Shown here: in pieces, positions 1 to 8,189 of the stretch
Position numbering within the stretch: the stretch's first letter is position 1
Layout: the number at the start of each line of letters is the position of its first letter
NCBI GenBank assembly: GCA_020027875.1
Contig: JAHRHA010000026.1
Span: forward strand, 1 to 59,979
Source: Micromonosporaceae bacterium
GTDB taxonomy: Bacteria > Actinomycetota > Actinomycetes > Mycobacteriales > Micromonosporaceae
DNA: 59,979 nucleotides
Direction of reading: 5' to 3'
The notes under the pieces: model-generated
The model's database searches: none
Seen by the model: only the letters and a program-made list of their open reading frames with translations
What the model was told of the DNA's origin: nothing
Position numbers and translations under genes: made by a program

Positions 1-93
1 GCCGACTTTGCCTCGCGCGGCTGGCTTCGCCTGGACGGGAAGTCCGTCATCATCCTCGACCCGGAGCGGTTGGCTCGCCGCGCCCGCGTCTAG
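1..93 (+). CDS. crp: Crp/Fnr-family transcription regulator, C-terminal fragment
   Basis: Frame 1 is open from the window edge to a TAG at 91-93 and reads 30 residues, including [18 protein letters not shown] and PERLARRAR. This closely resembles the end of actinobacterial cAMP receptor protein (M. tuberculosis Rv3676 type), just after the helix-turn-helix. The protein binds cAMP and controls transcription globally. The 5' part lies outside the window. The assignment is supported by the downstream MBL hydrolase, RidA, DUF4177, ArsA-like ATPases, WhiB and PBP, which follow crp in mycobacteria, although here 14 kb of other genes intervenes. Confidence 0.8.
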   Translation, partial: ADFASRGWLRLDGKSVIILDPERLARRARV

Positions 94-122
94 CGACACC
101 CGCTCCGCCGCCCTTTCCTTGC

Positions 123-180
123 CGATCAAGGACTTATACCGGTGGTTAGAGATCAAACCACCGGTATAAGTCCTTGATCG
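123..180. repeat. Perfect palindrome, GATCAAGG type (copy C1)
   Basis: Arms 123-147 and 156-180 are 25 nt each and perfectly complementary, with an 8-nt loop (148-155). The outer ends read CGATCAAGGA and TCCTTGATCG, and the centre read on the minus strand contains TTTGATCTCTAA. It lies just downstream of crp and upstream of the TetR promoter, so it could end crp transcription, but there is no T-tract. A relative with different arms lies at 45865-45927. Confidence 0.9.
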
Positions 181-202
181 CCCAGCGGGGGGAGGCGCGG
201 CG

Positions 203-244
203 CAAACAAGCAGGCTTGACTGTTTGTTTTGAGGAGAGCAGGCT
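203..244 (+). promoter_or_regulatory. Promoter and candidate TetR operator of the catabolic operon
   Basis: CAAGCAGGCTTG (207-218) is a near-perfect palindrome, and CAAACA (203-208) mirrors TGTTTG (221-226). A TTGACT -35 box (216-221) is followed after 17 nt by CAGGCT (239-244), then 6 nt to the GTG start at 251. The operator overlaps the -35 box, as expected for autorepression by the TetR protein next to it. The promoter call is inferred from spacing only. Confidence 0.5.
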
Positions 245-250
245 GGGGGT

Positions 251-856
251 GTGATCGCTCCCGCCGCCGCCAAACAGCAGGAACGAAGCCGGGCGACGCA
301 GCGGCGGTTACTCGACGCGACAGTCGACTGCCTGGTGGACTTCGGCTGGGCTGGCACCACGACGACCGTGATCGCTGAGCGGGCCGGTGTGTCCCGCGGA
401 GCGCAGTTGCACCACTACCCCACCAAGGCCGCGCTCGTGCTGGCGGCCGTCGCCCATCTGGCCGAGCGCAGGGCAGACGAGATCCGCGCCGAGGCAGAGA
501 CACTGCGGGCCCAGCCGCCCGAGGACCGGGTCGCTCGGGTGGTCGACCTGCTGGCGGCGGCCTTCACCGGGCCGCTCTTCATCGCCGCGATCGAATTGTG
601 GGTGGCGGCACGGACCGACCCGGAGCTTCGTGCGGCGCTGGTGCCGTTGGAAACGCGCGTCGGCCGCGACATGCACCACCTGGCCGTCTCGCTGCTCGGT
701 GCCGACGAGTCGCGGCCGGGGGTACGCCAGGCCGTTCAGGGGACGCTGGATCTCTTGCGGGGCCTGGGGGTGGCGAGCCTGCTCACCGACGACACCCACC
801 GGCGCGACGCCCTACTGGCCGGGTGGAAGCGTCAACTCGTGCACCAGTTGACCTGA
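251..856 (+). CDS. TetR/AcrR-family transcriptional regulator
   Basis: This 201-residue protein has the family layout: an N-terminal helix-turn-helix (about residues 15-60, with TTTTVIAERAGVSRGAQLHH followed by YPTK) and a C-terminal ligand-binding helical domain. The GTG start at 251 sits 6 nt after a CAGGCT box, which suggests a leaderless transcript; GAGGAG at 231-236 is too distant to be a good ribosome site. The stop at 854-856 overlaps the ribosome site of the next gene, so it is the first gene of the operon. It probably represses the operon until an acyl-CoA-type ligand binds. The ligand is inferred from the neighbouring acyl-CoA enzymes, not from sequence. Confidence 0.88.
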   Translation: MIAPAAAKQQERSRATQRRLLDATVDCLVDFGWAGTTTTVIAERAGVSRGAQLHHYPTKAALVLAAVAHLAERRADEIRAEAETLRAQPPEDRVARVVDLLAAAFTGPLFIAAIELWVAARTDPELRAALVPLETRVGRDMHHLAVSLLGADESRPGVRQAVQGTLDLLRGLGVASLLTDDTHRRDALLAGWKRQLVHQLT

Positions 857-869
857 GGAGGAGTCGGAA

Positions 870-1682
870 GTGGAGCTTGGAGAGGTTCTCGCCGACCTCA
901 ACGCGGAGTCGGCCGACCTGGACAGGCTGGTCGCGAACCTGCCGGCCATACAGTGGGCCACCGCGACGCCCGCCGCCGGTTGGACAATCGCGCACCAGAT
1001 CGCCCATCTGGCCTGGACCGATCAAGCGAGTACGCTGGCCATCCGCGACCCGGGCGAGTTCAGCACCCACATGCTCGCCGCTCTGGCCGAGCCGGAGACC
1101 TATGTGGACCGTGGTGCGGAGGAGTTCCTCGACGAGCCGTCGAAGCTACTCGCCCGGTGGCGCGCGGGTCGGGCCGAGCTCGCCGAGGCGCTCGCCAGTG
1201 TGCGTGCGGGAGACAGGATCCCGTGGTACGGCACGGCGATGTCTCCGGTCTCCATGGCGACCGCTCGAATCATGGAGACCTGGGCGCACGGACTGGACGT
1301 GGCCGACGCGTTGGGTGTCGCCCGGGAGCCCACCAGCCGCCTGCGACACATCGCCCACCTGGGCCACCGAACCATGGGGTTCGCCTTCATGGCGCACGAC
1401 CGACCGGCGCCTCAGGGTCCCGTTCACCTGGCCCTCACCGGACCCGATGGATCACAGTGGACGTTCGGACCCGCGGACGCGGTCGACAAAGTCAATGGGC
1501 CGGCCGTCGACTTCTGTTTGCTCGTCACGCAGCGCCGCCACCGGGCCGACCTGTCCCTTGTGGCGACCGGACCGGTCGCGGATGAGTGGCTAGACGTCGC
1601 GCAGGCGTTCGCCGGTCCACCCGGGCCGGGTCGCGAGCCGAATCGTGAGCCGAATCGTGAGCCGACCGGAGGCGGCGGATGA
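870..1682 (+). CDS. TIGR03084-like DinB/MDMPI-fold metal-binding protein
   Basis: The 270-residue protein has an N-terminal mycothiol-dependent maleylpyruvate isomerase-like (DinB) fold. AGWTIAHQIAHLAW carries the candidate metal histidines, and METWAHGLDVADAL carries the second conserved block. Members commonly accompany AtuA-like and acyl-CoA carboxylase genes in actinobacteria, but their reaction is unknown to me. The GTG at 870 follows a strong GAGGAGGAG site (855-863). The C-terminus has a short DNA-level repeat encoding REPNREPNREP. The stop overlaps the next start (ATGA, 1679-1682), indicating translational coupling. Confidence 0.75.
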   Translation: MELGEVLADLNAESADLDRLVANLPAIQWATATPAAGWTIAHQIAHLAWTDQASTLAIRDPGEFSTHMLAALAEPETYVDRGAEEFLDEPSKLLARWRAGRAELAEALASVRAGDRIPWYGTAMSPVSMATARIMETWAHGLDVADALGVAREPTSRLRHIAHLGHRTMGFAFMAHDRPAPQGPVHLALTGPDGSQWTFGPADAVDKVNGPAVDFCLLVTQRRHRADLSLVATGPVADEWLDVAQAFAGPPGPGREPNREPNREPTGGGG

Positions 1683-3358
1683 CGAGGCCACTGCGCGTCG
1701 GCAACGCGTCCGGCTTCTACGGTGACCGGTTCAGCGCCTGGCAGGAGATGCTCGAGGGCGGGCCGCTGGACGTACTCACCGGCGACTATCTGGCCGAGCT
1801 GACGATGCTGATCCTCGGCCGCGACCGGCTCGCCGATCCGTCGAAGGGTTACGCGCGGACCTTTCTGCGCCAGATGGAGCAGTGCCTCGGGCTCGCCGCT
1901 CAACGTGGCGTGAAGATCGTGACGAACGCGGGCGGGTTGAATCCATCCGGCCTCGCCGACGCGCTGCGCAGCCTGGCCGGACGGCTCGCCATCGACATCC
2001 AGGTAGGACACGTCGAGGGCGATGCGCTGGACCTGCCGGGAACGCTCACCGCCAACGCCTATCTCGGCGCATTCGGGATCGCCGAGTGCATTCGGGGCGG
2101 CGCCGACATCGTCGTGACCGGTCGGGTGACCGACGCATCCCTGGTCGTCGGGCCGGCGATCGCTCACTTCGGCTGGGATCGGGGCGACCTGGACCCGCTC
2201 GCCAGCGCCACGGTGGCCGGGCACATCCTCGAGTGCGGAGCGCAGGCGACCGGCGGCAACTTCTCCTTCTTCGCCGAACTGCCCGACGGCGCCCGCCGGC
2301 CCGGGTTCCCCCTTGCGGAGATCCACGCCGACGGATCATCGGTGATCACGAAGCAGCCCGGCACCGGTGGGGCGGTCACCGTGGAGACGGTGACCGCCCA
2401 ACTGCTCTATGAGATCGGCCCGCCGGCGTACGCCGGGCCGGACGTCGTCGCGCTGTTCGACACGATCTCGTTGATGTCCGCCGGTGCGGACAGGGTGCAG
2501 GTCGCCGGAGTACGCGGCGCGCCGCCCCCCGACACCCTCAAGGTCGGCGTAAACACACTCGGCGGCTACCGCAACGCGATGTCATTCATCCTCTGTGGAC
2601 TCGACATTGAGGCGAAGGCGTTCCTGGTCCGGGAGCAGCTTGAGTCCGCCATCGGCAAGGACGGGCTGACCTGGCGGCTGGCCCGGACCGACCACGCCGA
2701 CGCCGAGTCCGAGGAATCCGCGTGCACGCTGCTGACCGTCCACATCCACGACACCGACCCCACGAGAGCCGGACGGTCGTTCTCCCAGGCGGCGGTGGAG
2801 TTGGCGCTGGCCTCCTACCCCGGCTGCACGCTCACCACCGCGCCGGGTGACGCGAGCCCGTATGGCGTCTTCCGATCCGAATACCTCTCCCAGGAGTCCG
2901 TGGCTCACGTCGCCGTCCTTCCCAGCGGGGCACGCGTCAGCGTCGCCCCACCCACCTCCACCCAGATCTTGGATGATTCTCGGGCCTATGACACCGCCAC
3001 TCATCCAAGATCTGCGCGGCGGGGAAAGACGCGGCTGGCGCCGCTCGGCTTGGTGGTGGGTGCCCGGTCCGGGGACAAGGGCGGCGACGCGAACCTCGGT
3101 GTCTGGGCGCGCACGGATGCCATCTACGACTGGCTTCGCGACATGCTGACCGTCGCCGAGGTGAAGCGGCTGCTGCCGGAGTGCGCGCCGCTGGACGTGG
3201 ACCGGCACGACCTGCCGAACCTGCGGGCGCTGAACTTCGTCATCCACGGCCTCCTCGGCGAGGGCGTTGCGGCCTCGACGCGCTTCGATCCGCAGGCGAA
3301 GGCGCTCGGCGAATGGCTGCGCTCGCGCGTGGTCGACATCCCGGAGGAGCTGCTGTGA
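1679..3358 (+). CDS. Acyclic terpene utilization AtuA-like protein
   Basis: The 559-residue protein has an AtuA/DUF1446 domain (about residues 1-430, with TNAGGLNPSGLADAL and GRVTDASLVVGP) and a C-terminal AtuA ferredoxin-fold domain (about 455-559, with VGARSGDKGGDANLGVWA). AtuA proteins belong to geraniol/citronellol degradation loci, but their precise chemistry is unsettled. The gene overlaps both neighbours (ATGA upstream, GTGA downstream). A 50-bp palindrome at 2964-3013 is embedded in frame and encodes about residues 429-446, exactly in the linker between the two domains; this looks like an inserted repeat. Confidence 0.8.
   Translation: MTRPLRVGNASGFYGDRFSAWQEMLEGGPLDVLTGDYLAELTMLILGRDRLADPSKGYARTFLRQMEQCLGLAAQRGVKIVTNAGGLNPSGLADALRSLAGRLAIDIQVGHVEGDALDLPGTLTANAYLGAFGIAECIRGGADIVVTGRVTDASLVVGPAIAHFGWDRGDLDPLASATVAGHILECGAQATGGNFSFFAELPDGARRPGFPLAEIHADGSSVITKQPGTGGAVTVETVTAQLLYEIGPPAYAGPDVVALFDTISLMSAGADRVQVAGVRGAPPPDTLKVGVNTLGGYRNAMSFILCGLDIEAKAFLVREQLESAIGKDGLTWRLARTDHADAESEESACTLLTVHIHDTDPTRAGRSFSQAAVELALASYPGCTLTTAPGDASPYGVFRSEYLSQESVAHVAVLPSGARVSVAPPTSTQILDDSRAYDTATHPRSARRGKTRLAPLGLVVGARSGDKGGDANLGVWARTDAIYDWLRDMLTVAEVKRLLPECAPLDVDRHDLPNLRALNFVIHGLLGEGVAASTRFDPQAKALGEWLRSRVVDIPEELL
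2964..3013. repeat. Palindrome inside the AtuA-like coding sequence (copy D)
   Basis: The perfect 13-nt arms are AGATCTTGGATGA (2964-2976) and TCATCCAAGATCT (3001-3013), around a 24-nt loop. The outer GATCTTGGA fits the GATCWWGG pattern of the intergenic palindromes in this window. The reading frame stays open through it. Confidence 0.9.
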
Positions 3359-4503
3359 CCACCCACGATCAGGAGCTGCGCGACCTGGTACGACGGTTCA
3401 CCGAGCGCGAGATAGCGCCACACCTCGCGGGGTGGGAGCGCGCCGGCGAGGTTCCGCGCGCGCTGCACGCAGCCACCGCGAAGATCGGTCTGCTCGGCGC
3501 GGGTTATCCGGAGGCCGTGGGTGGTGCGGGGGGAGACCTCCTGGACTCCGCCACGGTCACCGAGGAGATCATTCTTGCCGGCGGATCGTCTGGTCTGATC
3601 GCCGCCCTCTTCACGCACGGCATCGCGTTGCCGCACTTGATCGCCGCCGGCGACCCTGCCTTGATCGACCGGTATGTCCGACCCACGCTCGCGGGCGAGA
3701 TGATCGGCGCACTCGCGGTGACCGAACCGGACGGCGGGTCGGACGTCGCCGCACTGCGGACGACGGCCCGGCGCGACGGCCACGACTACATCATCAACGG
3801 CGCCAAGACCTTCATCACGAGCGGGGTCCGCGCCGACTTCGTCACGACCGCGGTCCGCACGGGTGAACCGGGATCCGGGTACGGGGGCGTGTCGCTCATC
3901 GTGGTTGACAAGGGCGCTCCAGGCTTCACCGTCACCCGAGCTCTGGAGAAGCTCGGCTGGCACTGCTCCGACACGGCCGAGCTGTCCTTTGTGGATGTCA
4001 AGGTGCCACGCGCGAACCTGATTGGCGAGGAGGGCACCGGGTTCGCCCAGATCATGCGCCACTTCGCCAGCGAGCGGATCTCCATGTCCGTGCAGGCGTG
4101 CGCCACCGCTCAGCGATGCCTCGACCTCACCATCCGGTGGTGTCAGCAACGGCATACCTTCGGTGCGGCGTTGTCCAGCCGCCAGGTGGTCCGCCACCGG
4201 CTGGCCGAGATGGCTCGAGTCACCGCCGTCGCCCGTACGTTTGTGTGGTCCCTGGCGACTCGACTCTCGGCGCGCCAGCCAGTGTCGCCGGCCGAGGTCG
4301 CGATGGCCAAGAACACCGCAGCGGCCGCCTGCGACGAGGTCGTTGATGCCGCGGTCCAGTTGCACGGAGGGGCCGGCTACCTCATAGAATCCGAAGTGGA
4401 ACGTCACTATCGCGACGCCCGCATCATGAGCATCGGCGGCGGAGCCACGGAGATCATGAATGAGATCATCGCGAAGGGGCTGCTTGATGCCCGTACTGGC
4501 TAG
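3355..4503 (+). CDS. Acyl-CoA dehydrogenase
   Basis: A 382-residue FAD flavoprotein that would oxidise an acyl-CoA to its 2,3-enoyl-CoA. Family blocks are ALAVTEPDGGSDVAALRTTA, GAKTFITSG, GLGWH-like EKLGWHCSDTAEL and VQLHGGAGYLIESEVERHYR. Where medium-chain enzymes have the catalytic Glu (YEGT), this has IGGGATE, as in isovaleryl-CoA and similar branched-substrate enzymes that place the base elsewhere. The GTG at 3355 overlaps the preceding stop as GTGA; an upstream in-frame extension is disfavoured because it would lie inside the AtuA-like gene. It probably makes the unsaturated substrate for the carboxylase that follows. Confidence 0.88.
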   Translation: MTTHDQELRDLVRRFTEREIAPHLAGWERAGEVPRALHAATAKIGLLGAGYPEAVGGAGGDLLDSATVTEEIILAGGSSGLIAALFTHGIALPHLIAAGDPALIDRYVRPTLAGEMIGALAVTEPDGGSDVAALRTTARRDGHDYIINGAKTFITSGVRADFVTTAVRTGEPGSGYGGVSLIVVDKGAPGFTVTRALEKLGWHCSDTAELSFVDVKVPRANLIGEEGTGFAQIMRHFASERISMSVQACATAQRCLDLTIRWCQQRHTFGAALSSRQVVRHRLAEMARVTAVARTFVWSLATRLSARQPVSPAEVAMAKNTAAAACDEVVDAAVQLHGGAGYLIESEVERHYRDARIMSIGGGATEIMNEIIAKGLLDARTG

Positions 4504-6097
4504 CGCACTCGACCCTCGATCGGCCGCGTACGCCGAGAACCGGGCGGCGATGCTCGAGCGCCTCGGCGAGCTTGAGGCGGCCGTGACAAAGGCGCGCGAG
4601 GGCGGTGGGGAGAAGTACACGAACCGCCACCACGCCCGCGGAAAACTGCTCGCCCGAGAGCGCATCGAGCTTCTCGTCGACCGCGACGCGCCATTTCTTG
4701 AACTCATGCCGGTCGCGGCGTACGGGTCCGACTTCCCGGTTGGGGCGGGGATTGTCACGGGCATCGGGATCGTCGCCGGCGGCCCTTGCATGATCATCGC
4801 CAACGACCCGACGGTACGCGGCGGCGCGGTCAACCCGTACACCCTCAAGAAGACGCAGCGAGCCGGCGACATCGCACTCGCCAACCGGCTGCCGATGGTG
4901 AACCTGGTCGAGTCCGGCGGTGCCGACCTGCCCACTCAGGCCGACATCTTCATTCCCGGTGGGCGCGTCTTCCGGGACCTCACCCGCTTCTCGGCGGCCC
5001 GGATCCCGACAGTGGCCGTGGTCTTCGGCAACGCGACCGCGGGCGGAGCCTACGTCCCCGGCATGTCCGACTACACCATCTTCGTCGAGGGCCAGGCCAA
5101 GGTCTTTCTCGCTGGACCGCCACTGGTGAAGATGGCCACCGGCGAGGAGGCCGACGACGAGACCCTCGGCGGCGCGACCATGCACGCGACCCGCTCCGGA
5201 CTCGCGGACTTCGTCGCGGCCGATGAGCGAGACGCCATCCGCCTCGCACGCGACGTGATAAGACGGGTCGACGGCGCGTCGACGGCGGGCGCCGTGCCGC
5301 CCGACCCGGACGCACCGGCACCGCGGTTCGACGCCGACGATCTCCTCGGCGTGGCGAGTGCGGATCTCCGGGTGCCCTATGACCCGCGCGAGGTGCTCGC
5401 TCGGATCCTCGACGGGTCCGAGTTCGATGAGTTCAAACCGCTCTACGGCACGGCACTCGTGACCGGATGGGCCAGGCTTCATGGCCATCCGATCGGCGTC
5501 CTTGCCAACGCCCGCGGCATCCTCTTCTCCGAGGAGGCGCAGAAGGCGACCCAGTTCATCCAGTTGGCCAACGCCGCGAGCGTCCCCTTGTTGTTCCTTC
5601 AAAACACCACCGGCTACATGGTGGGCGCTCGGTACGAGCAGGCAGGCATCATTAAGCACGGCGCCCTAATGATCAACGCCGTGTCGAACTCGCGCGTGCC
5701 ACACCTGACCGTCAACATTGGAGCGTCCTACGGGGCCGGCAACTATGGCATGTGCGGGAGGGCGTACGAACCGCGGTTCCTCTTCGCGTGGCCCAATGCC
5801 AAGTCGGCCGTCATGGGCCCGCAGCAACTGGCCGGCGTGATGTCCATTGTGTCCCGCCAGGCGGCACAAGCGAAGGGGCAGCCGTACGATGAGGAGGGCG
5901 ACGCCTCGATGCGCGCCATGGTCGAACTCCAGATCGAGCAACAGTCGGCCGCGCTGGCCATGTCGGGGCGGCTCTACGACGACGGGGTGATAGATCCGCG
6001 CGACACCCGTACGGTGCTCGGTCTCTGCCTTTGGCTGGCGTCGCGAAAGGCACCCGCCCACGCCGCCGACCCCGCCTTCGGCGTCTTCCGGATGTGA
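4487..6097 (+). CDS. Acyl-CoA carboxylase, carboxyltransferase (beta) subunit
   Basis: The 536-residue protein has the two crotonase-like carboxyltransferase halves. N-terminal blocks are KYTNRHHARGKLLARERI and ESGGADLPTQADIFIPGG; C-terminal blocks are FLQNTTGYMVGARYEQAGI and GASYGAGNYGMCGRAY. These match methylcrotonyl-CoA/geranyl-CoA carboxylase beta subunits better than propionyl-CoA carboxylase. It would transfer CO2 from carboxybiotin on the next gene product to an enoyl-CoA. The ATG at 4487 has AAGGGGC 6 nt upstream and overlaps the dehydrogenase end by 17 nt. Together with the AtuA-like neighbour, the substrate may be a branched or terpenoid-derived acyl-CoA; this is inference. Confidence 0.87.
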   Translation: MPVLASALDPRSAAYAENRAAMLERLGELEAAVTKAREGGGEKYTNRHHARGKLLARERIELLVDRDAPFLELMPVAAYGSDFPVGAGIVTGIGIVAGGPCMIIANDPTVRGGAVNPYTLKKTQRAGDIALANRLPMVNLVESGGADLPTQADIFIPGGRVFRDLTRFSAARIPTVAVVFGNATAGGAYVPGMSDYTIFVEGQAKVFLAGPPLVKMATGEEADDETLGGATMHATRSGLADFVAADERDAIRLARDVIRRVDGASTAGAVPPDPDAPAPRFDADDLLGVASADLRVPYDPREVLARILDGSEFDEFKPLYGTALVTGWARLHGHPIGVLANARGILFSEEAQKATQFIQLANAASVPLLFLQNTTGYMVGARYEQAGIIKHGALMINAVSNSRVPHLTVNIGASYGAGNYGMCGRAYEPRFLFAWPNAKSAVMGPQQLAGVMSIVSRQAAQAKGQPYDEEGDASMRAMVELQIEQQSAALAMSGRLYDDGVIDPRDTRTVLGLCLWLASRKAPAHAADPAFGVFRM

Positions 6098-6104
6098 GGC
6101 GCAC

Positions 6105-8165
6105 ATGATTCGCAGAGTGCTGGTCGCCAACCGGGGTGAGATCGCCCGCCGGGTGTTCGCGACGTGCGGGCAGATGGGAATCGCAACGGTCGCCGTGTAC
6201 TCCGACGCCGACGAGGCGTCACCACACGCGAGGGAGGCCGACTACGCGGTCCGGCTGCCGGGCAACGCGCCCAGCGAGACCTACCTCCGCGGCGATCTCA
6301 TCCTGGACGCGGCCCGCCGTACCGGCGCCGACGCCGTCCATCCCGGCTACGGCTTCCTCGCCGAGAACGCCGAGTTCGCCGCGGCCGTCCTCGACGCCGG
6401 GCTCACCTGGGTGGGGCCGCCGCCGAAGGCCATCGCCGCCATGGGTTCCAAGTTGGAGGCGAAGGCACTCCTCGCCGAGGCCGGCGTACCGATACTGCCA
6501 TCGTGGACTGAGCCCAATGACGTGAGCGAGTTTCCGGTGCTGGTTAAGGCATCGGCCGGTGGCGGTGGGCGCGGCATGCGGATCGTACGGGCCAAGCGGA
6601 AGCTCGCCGAGGCCATGGCGATCGCCGGGCGTGAGGCAGCGGCGGCCTTTGGCGACGCCGCCGTGTTCTGCGAGCGGTACATTCCTAACGGCCGCCATGT
6701 CGAGGTGCAGATCTTCGGCGACACGCACGGCACGGTCGTCGCGCTCGGTGAGCGGGAGTGCTCGATTCAGCGTCGCCACCAGAAGATTCTGGAGGAGTCG
6801 CCGTCGCCGGCCGTCGACGACGAACTGCGCACGGCTCTCTGCGAGGCCGCGGTTTCGGCCGCTCGCGCGGTCGGCTACGTCGGCGCGGGGACCGTGGAGT
6901 TCCTCCTCGACCCCGACGGCGCCGGACGCGATCAACGCGACAACAGCGCCGGAGGCGATCAACGATACAACTTCGCCGGAGGCGATCAACGATGCAACTT
7001 CTACTTCCTGGAGATGAACACCCGCCTGCAGGTCGAGCATCCGGTCACGGAGTGCGTGCTAGGGCTCGATCTGGTCCGGCTTCAACTGCTCGTCGCCGAG
7101 GGTCGGCCGTTACCGTTCACCCAGACGCCGCCGATGCGCGGACACGCCATAGAGGTGCGGCTGTACGCCGAGGATCCGGCCAACGGGTGGCGTCCGGCCA
7201 CGGGTACGCTGCATCGCTTCGCCATCTTGGGGGAGGAGAATGCGTTCGCCCCACTCAGTCATGCGGGGGTACGAGTCGATAGCGGTGTCGCGGACGGTTC
7301 GGTGGTGAGCGTCCACTATGACCCGATGCTCGCCAAGGTGATCGCTTGGGGCTGGACCCGAGAGGAGGCGGCCCGGTCGCTCGAGTCGGCCCTCACCCGA
7401 GCCACGATCCACGGCGTCGTGACGAACCGTGACTTGCTCGTACGGGTGTTGCGGACGCCCGAGTTCGGCGAGGGTGGCACCGATACCGCCTTTCTCGACC
7501 GCCACCCCGAAGTGTTCCCACCGCTGCTGACCTCGAGAGAGGACCAGGCATTGGCGGCGCTGGCCGCGGCGCTGACCGGTGCGGCGGCCCGGCGCAGGAC
7601 GGCCGCGTGGGGCGGCCTGCCGGCCGGGTGGCGCAACGTGGCGTCCATGCCGCAAATCGCCGTCTTTGACACGCCCTGGGGACGGACCGAGGTCCGCTAC
7701 CAACTCCACCGCGACGGCCGCCTGGCCCGGTGGTCCGCGCACATCGACGACGAGTTGACCGTCGACGTAGCTGTGGTCAGGCTGTCGCCGGACGAGGTCG
7801 TGTTCGACGGGGCCGGGGTGCGCCGGACATTTCGGGTGCACACCGAGGATGGCGTCTCCTATGTGGACTTTCTGGATGGGTCCGTCGCGCTGGTGGAGGT
7901 GCCGCGCTTCACGTTGCCCGTGGCCGAGCTTCCCGCCGGTTCGCTGGTCGCCCCGATGCCGGGGGCGGTGGGACGGCTGGCGGTCACGGTCGGCCAGGAA
8001 GTTGCCGCTGGCGACCTGCTGCTGACACTGGAGGCGATGAAGCTCGAGCACACCGTCCACGCGCCCGCGTCGGGTGTCGTGACGGAGCTTTACGTCGAAC
8101 CTGGACGCCAGGTCGAGGCGGGCGACGTCCTCGCCGTCGTTGACTCAAGATCCCATGACCAGTGA
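6105..8165 (+). CDS. Acyl-CoA carboxylase alpha subunit (biotin carboxylase plus biotin carrier domain)
   Basis: The 686-residue protein begins with the biotin carboxylase pre-ATP-grasp block VLVANRGEIARRVF. An ATP-grasp domain follows (KASAGGGGRGMRIV, CSIQRRHQKILEESPSP, FYFLEMNTRLQVEHPVTE), and the C-terminus is a biotin carrier domain with EAMKLEH, biotinyl Lys646. It carboxylates its own biotin using ATP and bicarbonate and feeds the beta subunit encoded just upstream. The start at 6105 follows GAGG (6096-6099). Unusually, 27 extra residues (273-299) encoded by three 27-bp repeats interrupt the conserved stretch just before FYFLEMN. All motifs around it are intact, so activity is plausible. 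Confidence 0.9.
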   Translation: MIRRVLVANRGEIARRVFATCGQMGIATVAVYSDADEASPHAREADYAVRLPGNAPSETYLRGDLILDAARRTGADAVHPGYGFLAENAEFAAAVLDAGLTWVGPPPKAIAAMGSKLEAKALLAEAGVPILPSWTEPNDVSEFPVLVKASAGGGGRGMRIVRAKRKLAEAMAIAGREAAAAFGDAAVFCERYIPNGRHVEVQIFGDTHGTVVALGERECSIQRRHQKILEESPSPAVDDELRTALCEAAVSAARAVGYVGAGTVEFLLDPDGAGRDQRDNSAGGDQRYNFAGGDQRCNFYFLEMNTRLQVEHPVTECVLGLDLVRLQLLVAEGRPLPFTQTPPMRGHAIEVRLYAEDPANGWRPATGTLHRFAILGEENAFAPLSHAGVRVDSGVADGSVVSVHYDPMLAKVIAWGWTREEAARSLESALTRATIHGVVTNRDLLVRVLRTPEFGEGGTDTAFLDRHPEVFPPLLTSREDQALAALAAALTGAAARRRTAAWGGLPAGWRNVASMPQIAVFDTPWGRTEVRYQLHRDGRLARWSAHIDDELTVDVAVVRLSPDEVVFDGAGVRRTFRVHTEDGVSYVDFLDGSVALVEVPRFTLPVAELPAGSLVAPMPGAVGRLAVTVGQEVAAGDLLLTLEAMKLEHTVHAPASGVVTELYVEPGRQVEAGDVLAVVDSRSHDQ
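6921..7001 (+). repeat. Three 27-bp tandem repeats inside the biotin carboxylase gene
   Basis: Units are 6921-6947, 6948-6974 and 6975-7001. They encode AGRDQRDNS, AGGDQRYNF and AGGDQRCNF. The last two differ at a single base, so the duplication is recent. Because 27 is a multiple of 3, the frame is preserved. Confidence 0.95.
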
Positions 8166-8189
8166 GCGCGTGGCGTAGAGGAGTCTCAG

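Noticed and set aside
598..1593. Plus-strand open frame across the TetR and TIGR03084-like genes
   Set aside because: It is out of frame with both clear genes and has Arg/Pro/Gly shadow composition.
3124..4935. Long minus-strand open frame opposite the acyl-CoA dehydrogenase and carboxylase genes
   Set aside because: It is antisense to two well-supported enzymes, is rich in Arg/Ser/Pro, and has no family motif; long shadow frames are normal at this GC content.
6921..7001. CRISPR-like array
   Set aside because: The three 27-bp units are directly adjacent with no spacers and lie inside an open gene. No CRISPR array or cas gene is visible in the window.
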